This document shows, piece by piece, positions 7,663 to 15,904 of a stretch of DNA of 64,000 bases. Under the pieces are notes generated by a model that ran no database searches, was not told where the DNA came from, and saw nothing but the letters and a program-made list of their open reading frames with translations. How positions within the stretch are numbered: the stretch's first letter is position 1; every line of letters begins with the position of its first letter. A program made the translations under genes and the position numbers. Origin of the DNA: Microterricola viridarii (lineage in GTDB: Bacteria; Actinomycetota; Actinomycetes; Actinomycetales; Microbacteriaceae); NCBI RefSeq assembly GCF_001542775.1, contig NZ_CP014145.1, positions 3,625,727-3,689,726 on the forward strand, given 5' to 3'.

Positions 7663-7790
7663 GTGGCTTCGGTCGCTGGCGCTCCCTCGAGCCAACGGGA
7701 TAAGGCGTAGACCCGCTGCCGCAGTCAAGGCACCCAAGCCCGTTGGCTGAGCTTGTCGAAACCCCGATTTCGACAAGCTCAATCGGCGGG
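7663..7790. repeat. Dispersed hairpin repeat (module B inverted, then module A)
   Basis: An inverted copy of the CGTTGGCTC...GAAGCCA module occupies about 7663-7700. A variant of the main hairpin, CTGAGCTTGTCGAAA / TTTCGACAAGCTCAA, is at 7747-7782. This places both modules in the spacer between two converging units. Confidence 0.75.
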
Positions 7791-7824
7791 GGTTGCGGGC
7801 TCGACCGGCTGGGCGCGAGCGCGG

Positions 7825-7953
7825 CTAGCGGACGGCGCGGGGCGCCGAGTGCCGGTCGGGCGCAGCACGGTAGCCGTCGCGGGCGACGGTGACCACCGCG
7901 GCGACGACGGCCCAGACACCGAGCAGGGCGAGAACGCCGAGTAAAACGATCAT
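7825..7953 (-). CDS. 42-residue single-helix membrane protein
   Basis: A short gene on the minus strand. The ATG at 7953 is preceded by AGAAAGGA at good spacing and the stop is at 7825. The product begins MIVLLGVLALLGVWAVVAAV, which is one transmembrane helix, and continues with a short basic tail containing ARDGYRAAP. Similar tiny membrane proteins with a RDGYR-type tail are, to my memory, common in Microbacteriaceae and have no known function. It could be cotranscribed downstream of the YczE gene (45 bases away, same strand). Confidence 0.65.
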   Translation of the reverse strand: MIVLLGVLALLGVWAVVAAVVTVARDGYRAAPDRHSAPRAVR

Positions 7954-7998
7954 GGCGGGGGTTCCTTTCTAGGTCTCGAACGGTGCGGGCGGATGCCG

Positions 7999-8661
7999 CT
8001 AACCGGCGGCGGGGTCCAGGGCGGGCGCCGCGGCATCCGCGGCCCGCGGTTTGACGGCGAAGAACGGGATGGTCCATTGGCAGAGCGGCCCGATGAGCAC
8101 GGCGAAGGCCGCGGTGCCGAGGCCGACGTTGCCGCCGAGTATCCAGCCGAGCGTGACGACGCTCAGCTCCAGGCCGGTGCGCACCGTCCAGATCGCCCAG
8201 CCGGTGCGGGCGTTCAGCCCGGTCATCAGCCCGTCGCGCGGGCCGGGGCCGAAGTGCGCGCCGATGTACAGCCCGGTCGCGACCGCGAGCACGAGCAACC
8301 CGGCCACGAACAGCAGCACGCGCGCCCAGAGGTCGAGCCCGGCCGGGATCAGCGCCAGGCCGATGTCGGCGGACGGGCCGACGAGGAGCGCATTGAGCAC
8401 GGTGCCGATGCCCGGCCGCTGCCGCAGCGGGATCCAGATCAGCAGCACCACGGCGCTGATCAGCACGGTGATCAGGCCGAAGCTCAGCCCGGTGTGCTTG
8501 ACGATGCCCTGCGTCAGTACGTCCCACGGGGCGGCGCCGATCTCGCCGCGCATGATGAGCGCCATGCCGATCCCGTAGAGGAAGAGACCGACGAGCAGCT
8601 GTGAGATGCGCAGGGGGAGTCGGCCGGTCACGGGGGTCAGGGGATGAGTCGAAGAAGCCAC
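7999..8661 (-). CDS. YczE/YitT-family integral membrane protein
   Basis: A polytopic membrane protein with about five or six helices and the family motifs LYGIGMALIMRGEIGAAPWDVL and GPRDGLMTGL. Members are of uncertain function. In several Gram-positive lineages they are encoded divergently from a MocR-type regulator, as here. The proposed GTG start (8661, product 220 residues) leaves 61 bases for a shared promoter. An in-frame ATG at 8709 would leave only 13 bases and add a residue stretch with no membrane or family character. Transport of a pyridoxal-related or amino compound is only a guess from the neighbouring PLP-binding regulator. Confidence 0.8.
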   Translation of the reverse strand: MASSTHPLTPVTGRLPLRISQLLVGLFLYGIGMALIMRGEIGAAPWDVLTQGIVKHTGLSFGLITVLISAVVLLIWIPLRQRPGIGTVLNALLVGPSADIGLALIPAGLDLWARVLLFVAGLLVLAVATGLYIGAHFGPGPRDGLMTGLNARTGWAIWTVRTGLELSVVTLGWILGGNVGLGTAAFAVLIGPLCQWTIPFFAVKPRAADAAAPALDPAAG

Positions 8662-8664
8662 TCT

Positions 8665-8715
8665 GCAATCCAATTGCATGATTGGCCTTTCGCCCAATAG
8701 CCAATTCACCTAAAG
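8665..8715. promoter_or_regulatory. MocR/YczE intergenic region with CCAAT/ATTGG repeats
   Basis: Four CCAAT or ATTGG pentamers occur: two as an inverted pair around TGCATG, followed by CCAAT-AG-CCAAT. Repeated ATTGG-like words are typical of MocR operators. TAAAGT close before the MocR ATG could be the -10 box of a leaderless message. Confidence 0.55.
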
Positions 8716-8722
8716 TGGCCTC

Positions 8723-10210
8723 ATGCTTGAAGCCACGCCCGTCGTGCCCGCCCGCATCACCCACGCCGCCGGCACCCCTGCCAGCAGTGCGCGCAGCATC
8801 GGTGCCCGCACACTGGCCACGCTGATCGGCGAGTGGCGCGAGGCCGGCCCCGCCTACGGCGCGCTGGCCGACCGCATCCGCCTGCTCGTCATCGACGGCC
8901 GCATCCCCGTCGACACCCGGCTGCCCGCCGAGCGCGAACTGGCCGAGCAACTCGAGCTCAGCCGCACCACCGTCACCGCCGCCTACCGGCAGCTGCGCGA
9001 GCTCGGCTTTCTGCAGAGTGTGCGCGGATCCGGCAGCGTCACTCGGTTGAGCGGCAGCCCCGGCATGCTCTCGGTGCCGGGCGACCGGGGCTACCTCGAC
9101 CTCAGCAAGGCGGCCATGCCGGCCCTGCCCTGGCTCACCGAGGCTAGCCGCCGCGCCGTCGACGAGCTGCCACGCCACCTTGGCGATGCCGGCTACGACC
9201 CTGTCGGCATCCCCGAGCTGCGCGCCGCCATCGCCGATCGCTACACCGCGCGCGGGCTGCCCACCCAGCCCGAGCAGATCATGGTGACCATCGGAGCCCA
9301 GCACGCCATCGCGCTGCTCTCGCGTGCTCTCGTCGGCCGCGGCGACCGCGCCCTGATCGAGCAACCCACCTACCCGCACGCCTACGAGGCGCTGCGCGCG
9401 GCCGGCGCGCGGCTGGTTCCGGTGAGCGTGATGTCGGATGCTGCGGAGCGCGGTCTCGAGACGGCCGGGTTCGAGCAGGCCATCCGCCAGTCGAACCCCG
9501 CCATGGCCTACCTCATGCCCGACTTCCACAACCCGACCGGGCGCTCGCTCGACGAGGGTCAGCGGGAGCGGATTCTGGCCGCCGCCGCCAAGCAGGGCAC
9601 CGTGGTCGTCGCCGACGAGACGACAGCAGAGCTGAACATCGACCGGCCGGACACCCCGCTGCCGATGGCCGCCTTCGGCGACGCCGTGCTCGTCGGCTCG
9701 ATCGGCAAGACCGTCTGGGGCGGGCTGCGCATCGGCTGGATCCGGGCCGAGAAGCCGCTGATCCGCAAACTCATCGGGCTGCGGGCGCCGGGCGACCTCG
9801 GCACCCCGATCCTCGAGCAGCTGATCGCGACCGAGCTGCTGCCAGAGATGCCGCGCATCCTCGAACTGCGCAGCGCGCAGCTGCGCGCCGGCCGCGACCA
9901 CCTCGAGCGCCAGCTGGCGGAGCGCTTCCCGCAGTGGAGCGTGCCGCACGTGCACGGCGGGCTGGCCACCTGGGTCAACCTCGGCGCACCGGTCAGCTCG
10001 CAGCTCGCTCTGGCCGCCCGCAACCACGGGCTGCTCGTCGCGGCCGGGCCGCGCTTCGGCATCGACGGGGCGTTCGAGCGCTTCCTGCGGCTGCCGATCA
10101 GCTACTCGGCCGAGGAGACCACGCGCGCCGTCGACGCACTCTCCCTGGCCTGGGGCTCGCTGCTGCGGCATCCGGTGCCGGATGCCGGCTACCTCGCCGA
10201 CGTCGTCTAA
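8723..10210 (+). CDS. MocR-type (GntR/aminotransferase) transcriptional regulator
   Basis: A 495-residue fusion. The N-terminal GntR winged helix lies at about 50-115 (LPAERELAEQLELSRTTVTAAYRQL). The remainder is a fold-type I aminotransferase-like domain. It contains LPDFHNPTGRSL, VADETTAEL, and GSIGKTVWGGLRIGW, where the Lys would hold pyridoxal phosphate. Such proteins sense PLP adducts. The VWGGLRIGW variant is the form I associate with MocR proteins paired with YczE. The gene is divergent from the YczE gene with a short shared control region, so it most likely regulates that gene and itself. The transcript may be leaderless. Confidence 0.9.
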   Translation: MLEATPVVPARITHAAGTPASSARSIGARTLATLIGEWREAGPAYGALADRIRLLVIDGRIPVDTRLPAERELAEQLELSRTTVTAAYRQLRELGFLQSVRGSGSVTRLSGSPGMLSVPGDRGYLDLSKAAMPALPWLTEASRRAVDELPRHLGDAGYDPVGIPELRAAIADRYTARGLPTQPEQIMVTIGAQHAIALLSRALVGRGDRALIEQPTYPHAYEALRAAGARLVPVSVMSDAAERGLETAGFEQAIRQSNPAMAYLMPDFHNPTGRSLDEGQRERILAAAAKQGTVVVADETTAELNIDRPDTPLPMAAFGDAVLVGSIGKTVWGGLRIGWIRAEKPLIRKLIGLRAPGDLGTPILEQLIATELLPEMPRILELRSAQLRAGRDHLERQLAERFPQWSVPHVHGGLATWVNLGAPVSSQLALAARNHGLLVAAGPRFGIDGAFERFLRLPISYSAEETTRAVDALSLAWGSLLRHPVPDAGYLADVV

Positions 10211-10274
10211 CGGTCACCAAACAGCATTGCGGGGGATGACGCGCGACCGCGCCGTGCCCTGACAGAATGGCGCA

Positions 10275-13200
10275 ATGCACCTTCTCGCTGCGCTCTCGAT
10301 GAAGAACCGCGCGCTGATCGCCCTGATCACGGTTGTCGTGATGATCTTTGGCGGACTCGCCCTCACCAGCCTCAAGCAGGAGCTTGCGCCGTCGATCGCC
10401 TTCCCGCAGCTGGCGATCATGACGAGCTACCCCGGAGCATCGCCCGACGTGGTCAATACCGACGTGTCCACGCCGATCGAGACCGCGATCCAGGGCATCA
10501 CCGGCCTGGAGTCCACCTCGACCAGCAGCGAGACGGGCGTCTCGATCGTCAACGCCTCCTTCACCTACGGCACCGACCTGGCCTTCGCCGAGCAGAAGCT
10601 GCTCAGCGCGATCAACCGCATCTCCAAGGAGCTGCCCTCCGGTGCCGACCCGCAGGTGTTGGCGCTCAGCCTCGACGATTTCCCGGTCATCCAGGTGGCC
10701 GTCACCGGTGCCACCGACGTCAGCGCGCTCTCGGACGAGATCTCCCGCACCACGCTCGGGGAGCTGCAAGACATCAAGGGCGTGCGCGAGGCCAGCATCG
10801 TCGGCAAGGTCGGCCAGCGGGTCACCATCACGCCGAATCCGGCCGAGCTCGCCGCCCGCGGGCTCACCGTTACCGCGATCACCGACGCCCTCTCGCAGAA
10901 CGGCGTGCTGCTGCCCGGCGGCTCGATCACCGAGAACGACAAGACGTTCTCGGTGCAGACCGGCTCCCGCATCACCAGCATCGACGAGCTCGCCGCACTG
11001 CCCGTGCTCGGCGCCACCACGGGCGGCTTCGAGCCGCAGCTCACGACGATCTCCGAGGTAGCATCCGTCGCCCTGGAAGACAACCCGACCACCAGCATCT
11101 CCCGCGTGAACGGCCAGAGCGCCCTGACGATTGCGATCACCAAGCTGCCGGCGGCCAACACCGTCGAGGTGTCGACGGCCGTGCGCGACATGCTGCCGTC
11201 GCTGCAGAGCTCACTCGATCGCACCAACCCCGGCGCCACCTTCACCGTCGTGTTCGACCAAGCCCCGTTCATCGAGCAGTCGATCGAGTCGCTCGCCGTC
11301 GAGGGCGCGCTCGGCCTGCTCTTCGCCGTGCTCGTCATCCTGCTCTTCCTGCTCTCCGTGCGCGCCACCCTCGTCACGGCGATCTCCATCCCGACCTCGG
11401 TGATGATCACGTTCATCGGCCTGCAGGCCGCCGACTACACGCTCAACATCCTCACGCTCGGCGCGCTCACCATCGCGATCGGCCGCGTCGTGGACGACTC
11501 CATCGTCGTGATCGAGAACATCAAACGGCACCTCGTGGCCGGGCCGGACAAGGCGGCCACCATCGTCAAGGCCGTCAAGGAGGTGGCCGGCGCCATCACC
11601 GCGTCGACCATCACCACGGTCGCGGTGTTCGTGCCGATCGCGCTCGTGGAGGGCGTCACCGGCGAGCTGTTCCGGCCGTTCTCGCTCACCGTGACGATCG
11701 CGCTGCTCGCCTCCTTGCTCGTCGCCCTCACCATCGTGCCGGTGCTCGCCTACTGGCTGCTGAAGCCATCGCAGGCGCACAAGCACTCCGGCATGTCAAC
11801 AGAGGCGTTGGCCGAGGAGACGGGCATCGACGAGTTGGAGCACCCCTCGCGCCTGCAGAAGGGCTACCTGCCGATCATCCGCTGGACCCTCAACCACGGC
11901 GTCGCCACCCTGCTGGTGGCCGTGCTGATCCTCGGCGGCACGATCGCGCTGCTACCGCTGATGAAGACGAACTTCCTCGGCGACTCGGGCCAGAACACGT
12001 TCCAGGTCAGCCAGGAGCTGCCCGTCGGCACCAGCCTGGCAGCGCTCGACACGGCATCGACTGGCGTCGAGAAGACGCTGCGTGAGACCGACGGCGTCGA
12101 GATCGTGCAGACCTCGATCGGCGGCGGCACCGGGCTGCAGGCCGTGTTCGGCGGCGGCAGCTCCAGCATCACCTACTCGATCACCACCGCCGACGGCTCC
12201 GACAACGCGGCGATCCAGGCGTCGGTGCGCACCGAGCTCGACAAGCTGAAGGATGTCGGAACCATCACCATCGCCTCCTCGAGCGGCTTCGGCGCCTCCA
12301 GCGACATCGAGGTCGACATCACCGCGTCGAGCGCGGCCGACCTGCAGCAGGCGACCGACACGATCCAGGCCGCCGTCAAGAAACTCGACTCGGTCTCGCA
12401 GACCAGCAGCAACCTCTCCGAGTCCCGCACCTACATCGGCGTGCAGGTCGACAGGGATGCCGCGGCGCAGGCCGGCTACAGCGAGGTCGCGCTCGGGAGC
12501 GTGGTGTCGCAGGCGATGCAGCCCCGCCAGGCCGGCACGGTCGTGATCGACGAGAACACGCTCACCATCTACATCGCCTCGGAGAACCCGCCGGCCACGA
12601 TCGAGGCGCTCGCCGCGCTGGAGGTCCAGACCGTGGCCGGGCCGGTGCAGCTGGACTCGCTGGCGACCGTCGCGCAGGTGGAGGGGCCGGCATCCATCAC
12701 CACGGTGCGTGGGCTTCGCAGCGCGACCGTCACAGCCACCCCGAACAGTGACGACCTCGGCACCGCGAGCGCCGAGGTCTCCCAGGCGGTCAAGGCCGCC
12801 GACATCCCCGCCGGCACGACCGCGTCGATCGGCGGTGTCACGGCCGACCAGGCTGACGCGTTCTCGCAGCTCGGGCTGGCCCTGCTGGTCGCGATCCTGA
12901 TCGTGTACATGGTGATGGTGGCGACGTTCCGCTCGCTGCTGCAGCCGTTGCTGCTGCTCGTGTCGGTGCCGTTCGCGGCGACCGGTGCGATCGCCCTGCA
13001 GGTCATCTCGGGGGTTCCGCTCGGCGTCGCCTCGCTGATCGGCGTGCTCATGCTGATCGGCATCGTCGTGACCAACGCCATCGTGCTCATCGACCTGGTG
13101 AACCAGTACCGCGACCGGGGAATGACTGTGCGCGATGCGCTCGAGCACGGCTCGTCCCGGCGTCTGCGGCCGATTCTCATGACGGCGCTCGCCACCATCT

Positions 13201-13439
13201 TCGCGCTGCTGCCGATGGCGCTCGGCATCACCGGTCACGGCGGCTTCATCTCGCAGCCGCTCGCGCTCGTCGTCATCGGCGGACTCGTCTCGTCGACGGC
13301 GCTGACGCTCGTCGTGCTGCCGGTGCTGTACTCGCTGGTCGAGGGCGGCCGCGAGAAGCGCAAACTGCGCAAGGCGGCGGCCGCGGAGGATGCCGGCCCC
13401 GCGGCCGAGCCGGAGCCCGCGCCGGCTCCGGCTGGCTGA
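10275..13439 (+). CDS. RND-family efflux transporter (AcrB/SwrC-like)
   Basis: A 1054-residue inner-membrane exporter of the HAE-type RND group. Helix 1 is at the N-terminus, followed by a large extracytoplasmic loop starting with the YPGASPDVVNTDV motif. Helices 2-6 include GRVVDDSIVVIENIKRH, whose two Asp residues form the proton relay. A second loop and a repeat of the helix bundle (GVLMLIGIVVTNAIVLIDLVN) follow. The tail is charged and Ala/Pro-rich. In Gram-positive bacteria such proteins work without an outer-membrane channel and export lipids, surfactants or drugs. No membrane-fusion gene is adjacent. The stop codon lies inside a copy of the dispersed GCTGGCTGAGCC repeat. Confidence 0.9.
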   Translation: MHLLAALSMKNRALIALITVVVMIFGGLALTSLKQELAPSIAFPQLAIMTSYPGASPDVVNTDVSTPIETAIQGITGLESTSTSSETGVSIVNASFTYGTDLAFAEQKLLSAINRISKELPSGADPQVLALSLDDFPVIQVAVTGATDVSALSDEISRTTLGELQDIKGVREASIVGKVGQRVTITPNPAELAARGLTVTAITDALSQNGVLLPGGSITENDKTFSVQTGSRITSIDELAALPVLGATTGGFEPQLTTISEVASVALEDNPTTSISRVNGQSALTIAITKLPAANTVEVSTAVRDMLPSLQSSLDRTNPGATFTVVFDQAPFIEQSIESLAVEGALGLLFAVLVILLFLLSVRATLVTAISIPTSVMITFIGLQAADYTLNILTLGALTIAIGRVVDDSIVVIENIKRHLVAGPDKAATIVKAVKEVAGAITASTITTVAVFVPIALVEGVTGELFRPFSLTVTIALLASLLVALTIVPVLAYWLLKPSQAHKHSGMSTEALAEETGIDELEHPSRLQKGYLPIIRWTLNHGVATLLVAVLILGGTIALLPLMKTNFLGDSGQNTFQVSQELPVGTSLAALDTASTGVEKTLRETDGVEIVQTSIGGGTGLQAVFGGGSSSITYSITTADGSDNAAIQASVRTELDKLKDVGTITIASSSGFGASSDIEVDITASSAADLQQATDTIQAAVKKLDSVSQTSSNLSESRTYIGVQVDRDAAAQAGYSEVALGSVVSQAMQPRQAGTVVIDENTLTIYIASENPPATIEALAALEVQTVAGPVQLDSLATVAQVEGPASITTVRGLRSATVTATPNSDDLGTASAEVSQAVKAADIPAGTTASIGGVTADQADAFSQLGLALLVAILIVYMVMVATFRSLLQPLLLLVSVPFAATGAIALQVISGVPLGVASLIGVLMLIGIVVTNAIVLIDLVNQYRDRGMTVRDALEHGSSRRLRPILMTALATIFALLPMALGITGHGGFISQPLALVVIGGLVSSTALTLVVLPVLYSLVEGGREKRKLRKAAAAEDAGPAAEPEPAPAPAG

Positions 13440-13600
13440 GCCGGCCCCGCTGGGTGAGCCGGCCCGCGCTGGGTGCGCTTGCCCCCGCTGGCTGAGCCGG
13501 CCCCCGCTGGTTGAGCCGGCCCCCGCTGGTTGAGCCTGTCGAAACCCCCGAGTAGCCCCGTTGGCTCGAGGGCGCTTGCGACCCAAGCCCTGGCAGTTCG
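13429..13600. repeat. Tandem array of GCTGGTTGAGCCGGCCCC-like units
   Basis: About six units of 18-19 bases (GCTGGNTGAGCCGGCCCC and variants) run from the end of the RND gene to a half copy of the main hairpin (TTGAGCCTGTCGAAA, 13530-13544). A degenerate copy of the CGTTGGCTCGAGG module follows. No gene is seen in the stretch beyond the RND stop. Confidence 0.8.
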
Positions 13601-13645
13601 TCGCGCAGTCCGCCGCGACATCCGCAGGACGGCGATACTGAGAGC

Positions 13646-14314
13646 ATGACGGACTTCGACAAGGACTACTGGGAACGGAAGCACCAGGACGAGAGCCACA
13701 CGAGCGCGGCGTCCGGCACCCTCGACACCGTGCCGCATCCGTACCTCGCGACCGAGACCGCCGGCCTGACCCCCGGCACGGCGCTGGATGCCGGCTGCGG
13801 CACCGGTGCGGAGGTGGTCTGGCTGGCCGACCACGGCTGGCAGGTCACCGGCGCCGACATCTCGTCCACCGCCCTCGCCCGGGCGGCGGCGCGCGCTGCC
13901 GACGCCGGCCTCTCAGACAAGGTGAGCTGGGTCGAGGCTGACCTGACCACATGGGAGCCGGAGCACCAGTTCGACCTGGTCGCCAGCAGCTACGCGCACC
14001 CGACCATCGCGCAGCTCGATTTCTATGAACGCATCGCGCGCTGGGTCGCCCCCGGCGGCACGCTGCTGCTCGTCGGCCACCTGCACGACTCCTCTGGGCA
14101 GCAGCACGAGCACGGGCACGAGCACGAGCACGAGCACGGCCACGGCCACCGCCCGCCCGCCGAGGCCACCGTCACCCTCGACGATATCCGGGGGCGCTTC
14201 GCGTCGGCCGGCTGGCAGGTGGAGACGGCCGAGGAACATGACCGCACGCTCACCAGCCCCGGCGGCCAGCAGGTCTCGCTGCGCGACGTCGTGGTGCGCG
14301 CCACCCGGGCCTGA
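13646..14314 (+). CDS. Class I SAM-dependent methyltransferase with His-rich loop
   Basis: A 222-residue methyltransferase. The Rossmann fold shows motif [12 protein letters not shown], motif II VTGADIS, and an Asp/Glu-rich motif [11 protein letters not shown]. The nearest general type is the TehB-like or ubiquinone-methyltransferase-like group; the substrate is unknown. After the strand TLLLVGH there is an unusual insertion of alternating His, Glu and Gly residues (DNA 14101-14155). It contains about ten histidines and could bind Ni, Zn or Cu. It stands alone between a repeat block and the lactate dehydrogenase gene, on the same strand and 50 bases upstream of it. Confidence 0.85.
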   Translation: MTDFDKDYWERKHQDESHTSAASGTLDTVPHPYLATETAGLTPGTALDAGCGTGAEVVWLADHGWQVTGADISSTALARAAARAADAGLSDKVSWVEADLTTWEPEHQFDLVASSYAHPTIAQLDFYERIARWVAPGGTLLLVGHLHDSSGQQHEHGHEHEHEHGHGHRPPAEATVTLDDIRGRFASAGWQVETAEEHDRTLTSPGGQQVSLRDVVVRATRA

Positions 14315-14364
14315 CTCCACTTCCGGCACTCGCGCCGCATCCGTCACAGCGCAATACTGGGAGT

Positions 14365-15318
14365 ATGACGCTCACTCGCGGAACCAAGCTCACCGTTGTC
14401 GGAGCCGGAAGCGTCGGGTCGTCGCTGGCCTACGCCGCGCTCATCCGAAACTCGGCCCGCGAGGTCGTGCTCTACGACATCGCCACGGCCAAGGTCGAGG
14501 CCGAGGTGCTCGACCTCGCGCACGGTACCCCTTTCGCCGGGCCGTCGAGCATCAGCGGCGGCAGCGACATCGACCTCACGGCCGACTCGGATGTGGTCGT
14601 CATCACCGCGGGCGCAAAGCAGCAGCCGGGGCAGACCCGGCTCGAACTGGCCGGCGTCAACGTGCGCATCCTTGAGGCGATGCTGCCCCAGCTGGTCGCG
14701 CTGTCGCCGAACGCCGTGTTCATCCTCGTCACGAACCCCTGCGACGTGCTGACGGCCGTGGCCGAACGCATCACCGACCTGCCGAAGGGGCGCATCTTCA
14801 GCTCGGGCACCGTGCTGGACTCCGCCCGGCTGCGCTGGCTCGTCGCCGAGGCGGCCGGCGTGGCCCCGCAGAGCGTGCACACGCTCATCGTCGGCGAGCA
14901 CGGCGACACCGAGTTCCCGCTCTGGTCGGCGGCGACGATCGGCCAGACGCCGCTGAGCGCCTGGACGGATGCCGACGGCACCGCGCTGTTCCCTCGGGAA
15001 CGCCTCGAGACGCTCACCCACGACGTCGTCAACGCCGCGTACAAGATCATCGAGGGCAAGGGCGCCACCAACTACGCGATCGGCCTCTCCGGCGCCCGTA
15101 TCGTCGAGGCGGTGCTGCGCGACGAGCGCAGCATCCTGCCCGTCTCCAGCGTGTTGCACGGCTACCGCGGCATCGACGGGGTGGCGCTCAGCCTGCCGTC
15201 GATCGTTGGCGCCGGCGGGGTGCAGCGGGTGCTCGACGTCGCGTTCGATGCCCGCGAGGAGGAGCTGCTGCACCATTCCGCCGAAGCGCTGCGCCGCTCG
15301 ATCGAGCTGTTCGCGTAG
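14365..15318 (+). CDS. ldh: L-lactate dehydrogenase
   Basis: A 317-residue NAD-dependent dehydrogenase interconverting pyruvate and L-lactate. The NAD-binding glycine motif is [10 protein letters not shown]. The substrate loop [14 protein letters not shown] carries Gln at the position that distinguishes lactate from malate dehydrogenases, and the catalytic Arg. The active-site His is in VGEHGDTEF, and [12 protein letters not shown] is conserved. Length is normal for the family. GGGAGT lies just upstream of the ATG. A Nudix gene follows nine bases after the stop, so the two are probably cotranscribed without an obvious functional link. Confidence 0.93.
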   Translation: MTLTRGTKLTVVGAGSVGSSLAYAALIRNSAREVVLYDIATAKVEAEVLDLAHGTPFAGPSSISGGSDIDLTADSDVVVITAGAKQQPGQTRLELAGVNVRILEAMLPQLVALSPNAVFILVTNPCDVLTAVAERITDLPKGRIFSSGTVLDSARLRWLVAEAAGVAPQSVHTLIVGEHGDTEFPLWSAATIGQTPLSAWTDADGTALFPRERLETLTHDVVNAAYKIIEGKGATNYAIGLSGARIVEAVLRDERSILPVSSVLHGYRGIDGVALSLPSIVGAGGVQRVLDVAFDAREEELLHHSAEALRRSIELFA

Positions 15319-15326
15319 GCCGAATC

Positions 15327-15860
15327 ATGGCCACCCCCGACTTCGTTCTCGCCCTGCGCGAGAAGATCGGCACCGCCCCGCTCTGGCTGAGCGGGGCGAC
15401 CGCCGTCGTGCTGCGCGCGAGGTCGGCATCCGACAGCGCGGCGTCCGGCAGCGCGGCATCCGACAGTGCGGCGTCCGGCAGCCACGAGGTGCTGCTCGTG
15501 CGCCGTGCCGACAACGGCGCCTGGACACCCGTCACCGGAATCATCGACCCGGGGGAGGAGCCGGCGGATGCCGCTGCCCGCGAGGTGCTCGAGGAGGCCG
15601 GCGTCGTCGCCGAGGTGGAGCGCCTCGCCTGGGTGCAGTCGCTGCCGGAGCGCGCCTACGTCAACGGTGACCGGGCCGCCTACCTCGATCTGGTCTTCCG
15701 TTGCCGCTGGGTGAGCGGGCAGCCGCACCCGGCGGACGGCGAGAACACCGACGCGGCCTGGTTCCCACTCGACGCACTGCCGGAGATGTCGCCGAACATG
15801 CGCGAGCGCATCGCCGAGGCGCTGAAGCCGGCCGGCCCCACTCGTTTCAACCGTACCTAG
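15327..15860 (+). CDS. Nudix hydrolase with Ala/Ser low-complexity insertion
   Basis: A 177-residue Nudix protein. The box GIIDPGEEPADAAAREVLEEAGV fits GX5EX7REUXEEXGU, and the metal-binding glutamates are present. Members cleave nucleoside diphosphates linked to other groups; the substrate is not evident. Between the first strand (ATAVVLRA) and the next (HEVLLVRR) lies a repetitive insertion of Ala, Ser, Asp and Gly (DNA about 15421-15480). It derives from tandem copies of GCATCCGACAGCGCGGC-like DNA. The insertion keeps the frame and falls in a loop. The gene starts nine bases after ldh. Confidence 0.85.
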   Translation: MATPDFVLALREKIGTAPLWLSGATAVVLRARSASDSAASGSAASDSAASGSHEVLLVRRADNGAWTPVTGIIDPGEEPADAAAREVLEEAGVVAEVERLAWVQSLPERAYVNGDRAAYLDLVFRCRWVSGQPHPADGENTDAAWFPLDALPEMSPNMRERIAEALKPAGPTRFNRT

Positions 15861-15904
15861 CGCGACCGACCGGCCCAGCGACCGAAGTACTCACGGAGGC
15901 ACCG

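Noticed and set aside
6569..10171. A 1200-codon open frame on the minus strand through repeats, the lipoprotein and MocR
   Set aside because: It crosses three recognisable genes and repeat DNA and shows only Arg/Ala/Gly-rich composition typical of antisense GC-rich frames.
11952..13586. A 544-codon frame antisense to the RND exporter
   Set aside because: Low-complexity Arg/Gly/His composition and full overlap with a conserved transporter.
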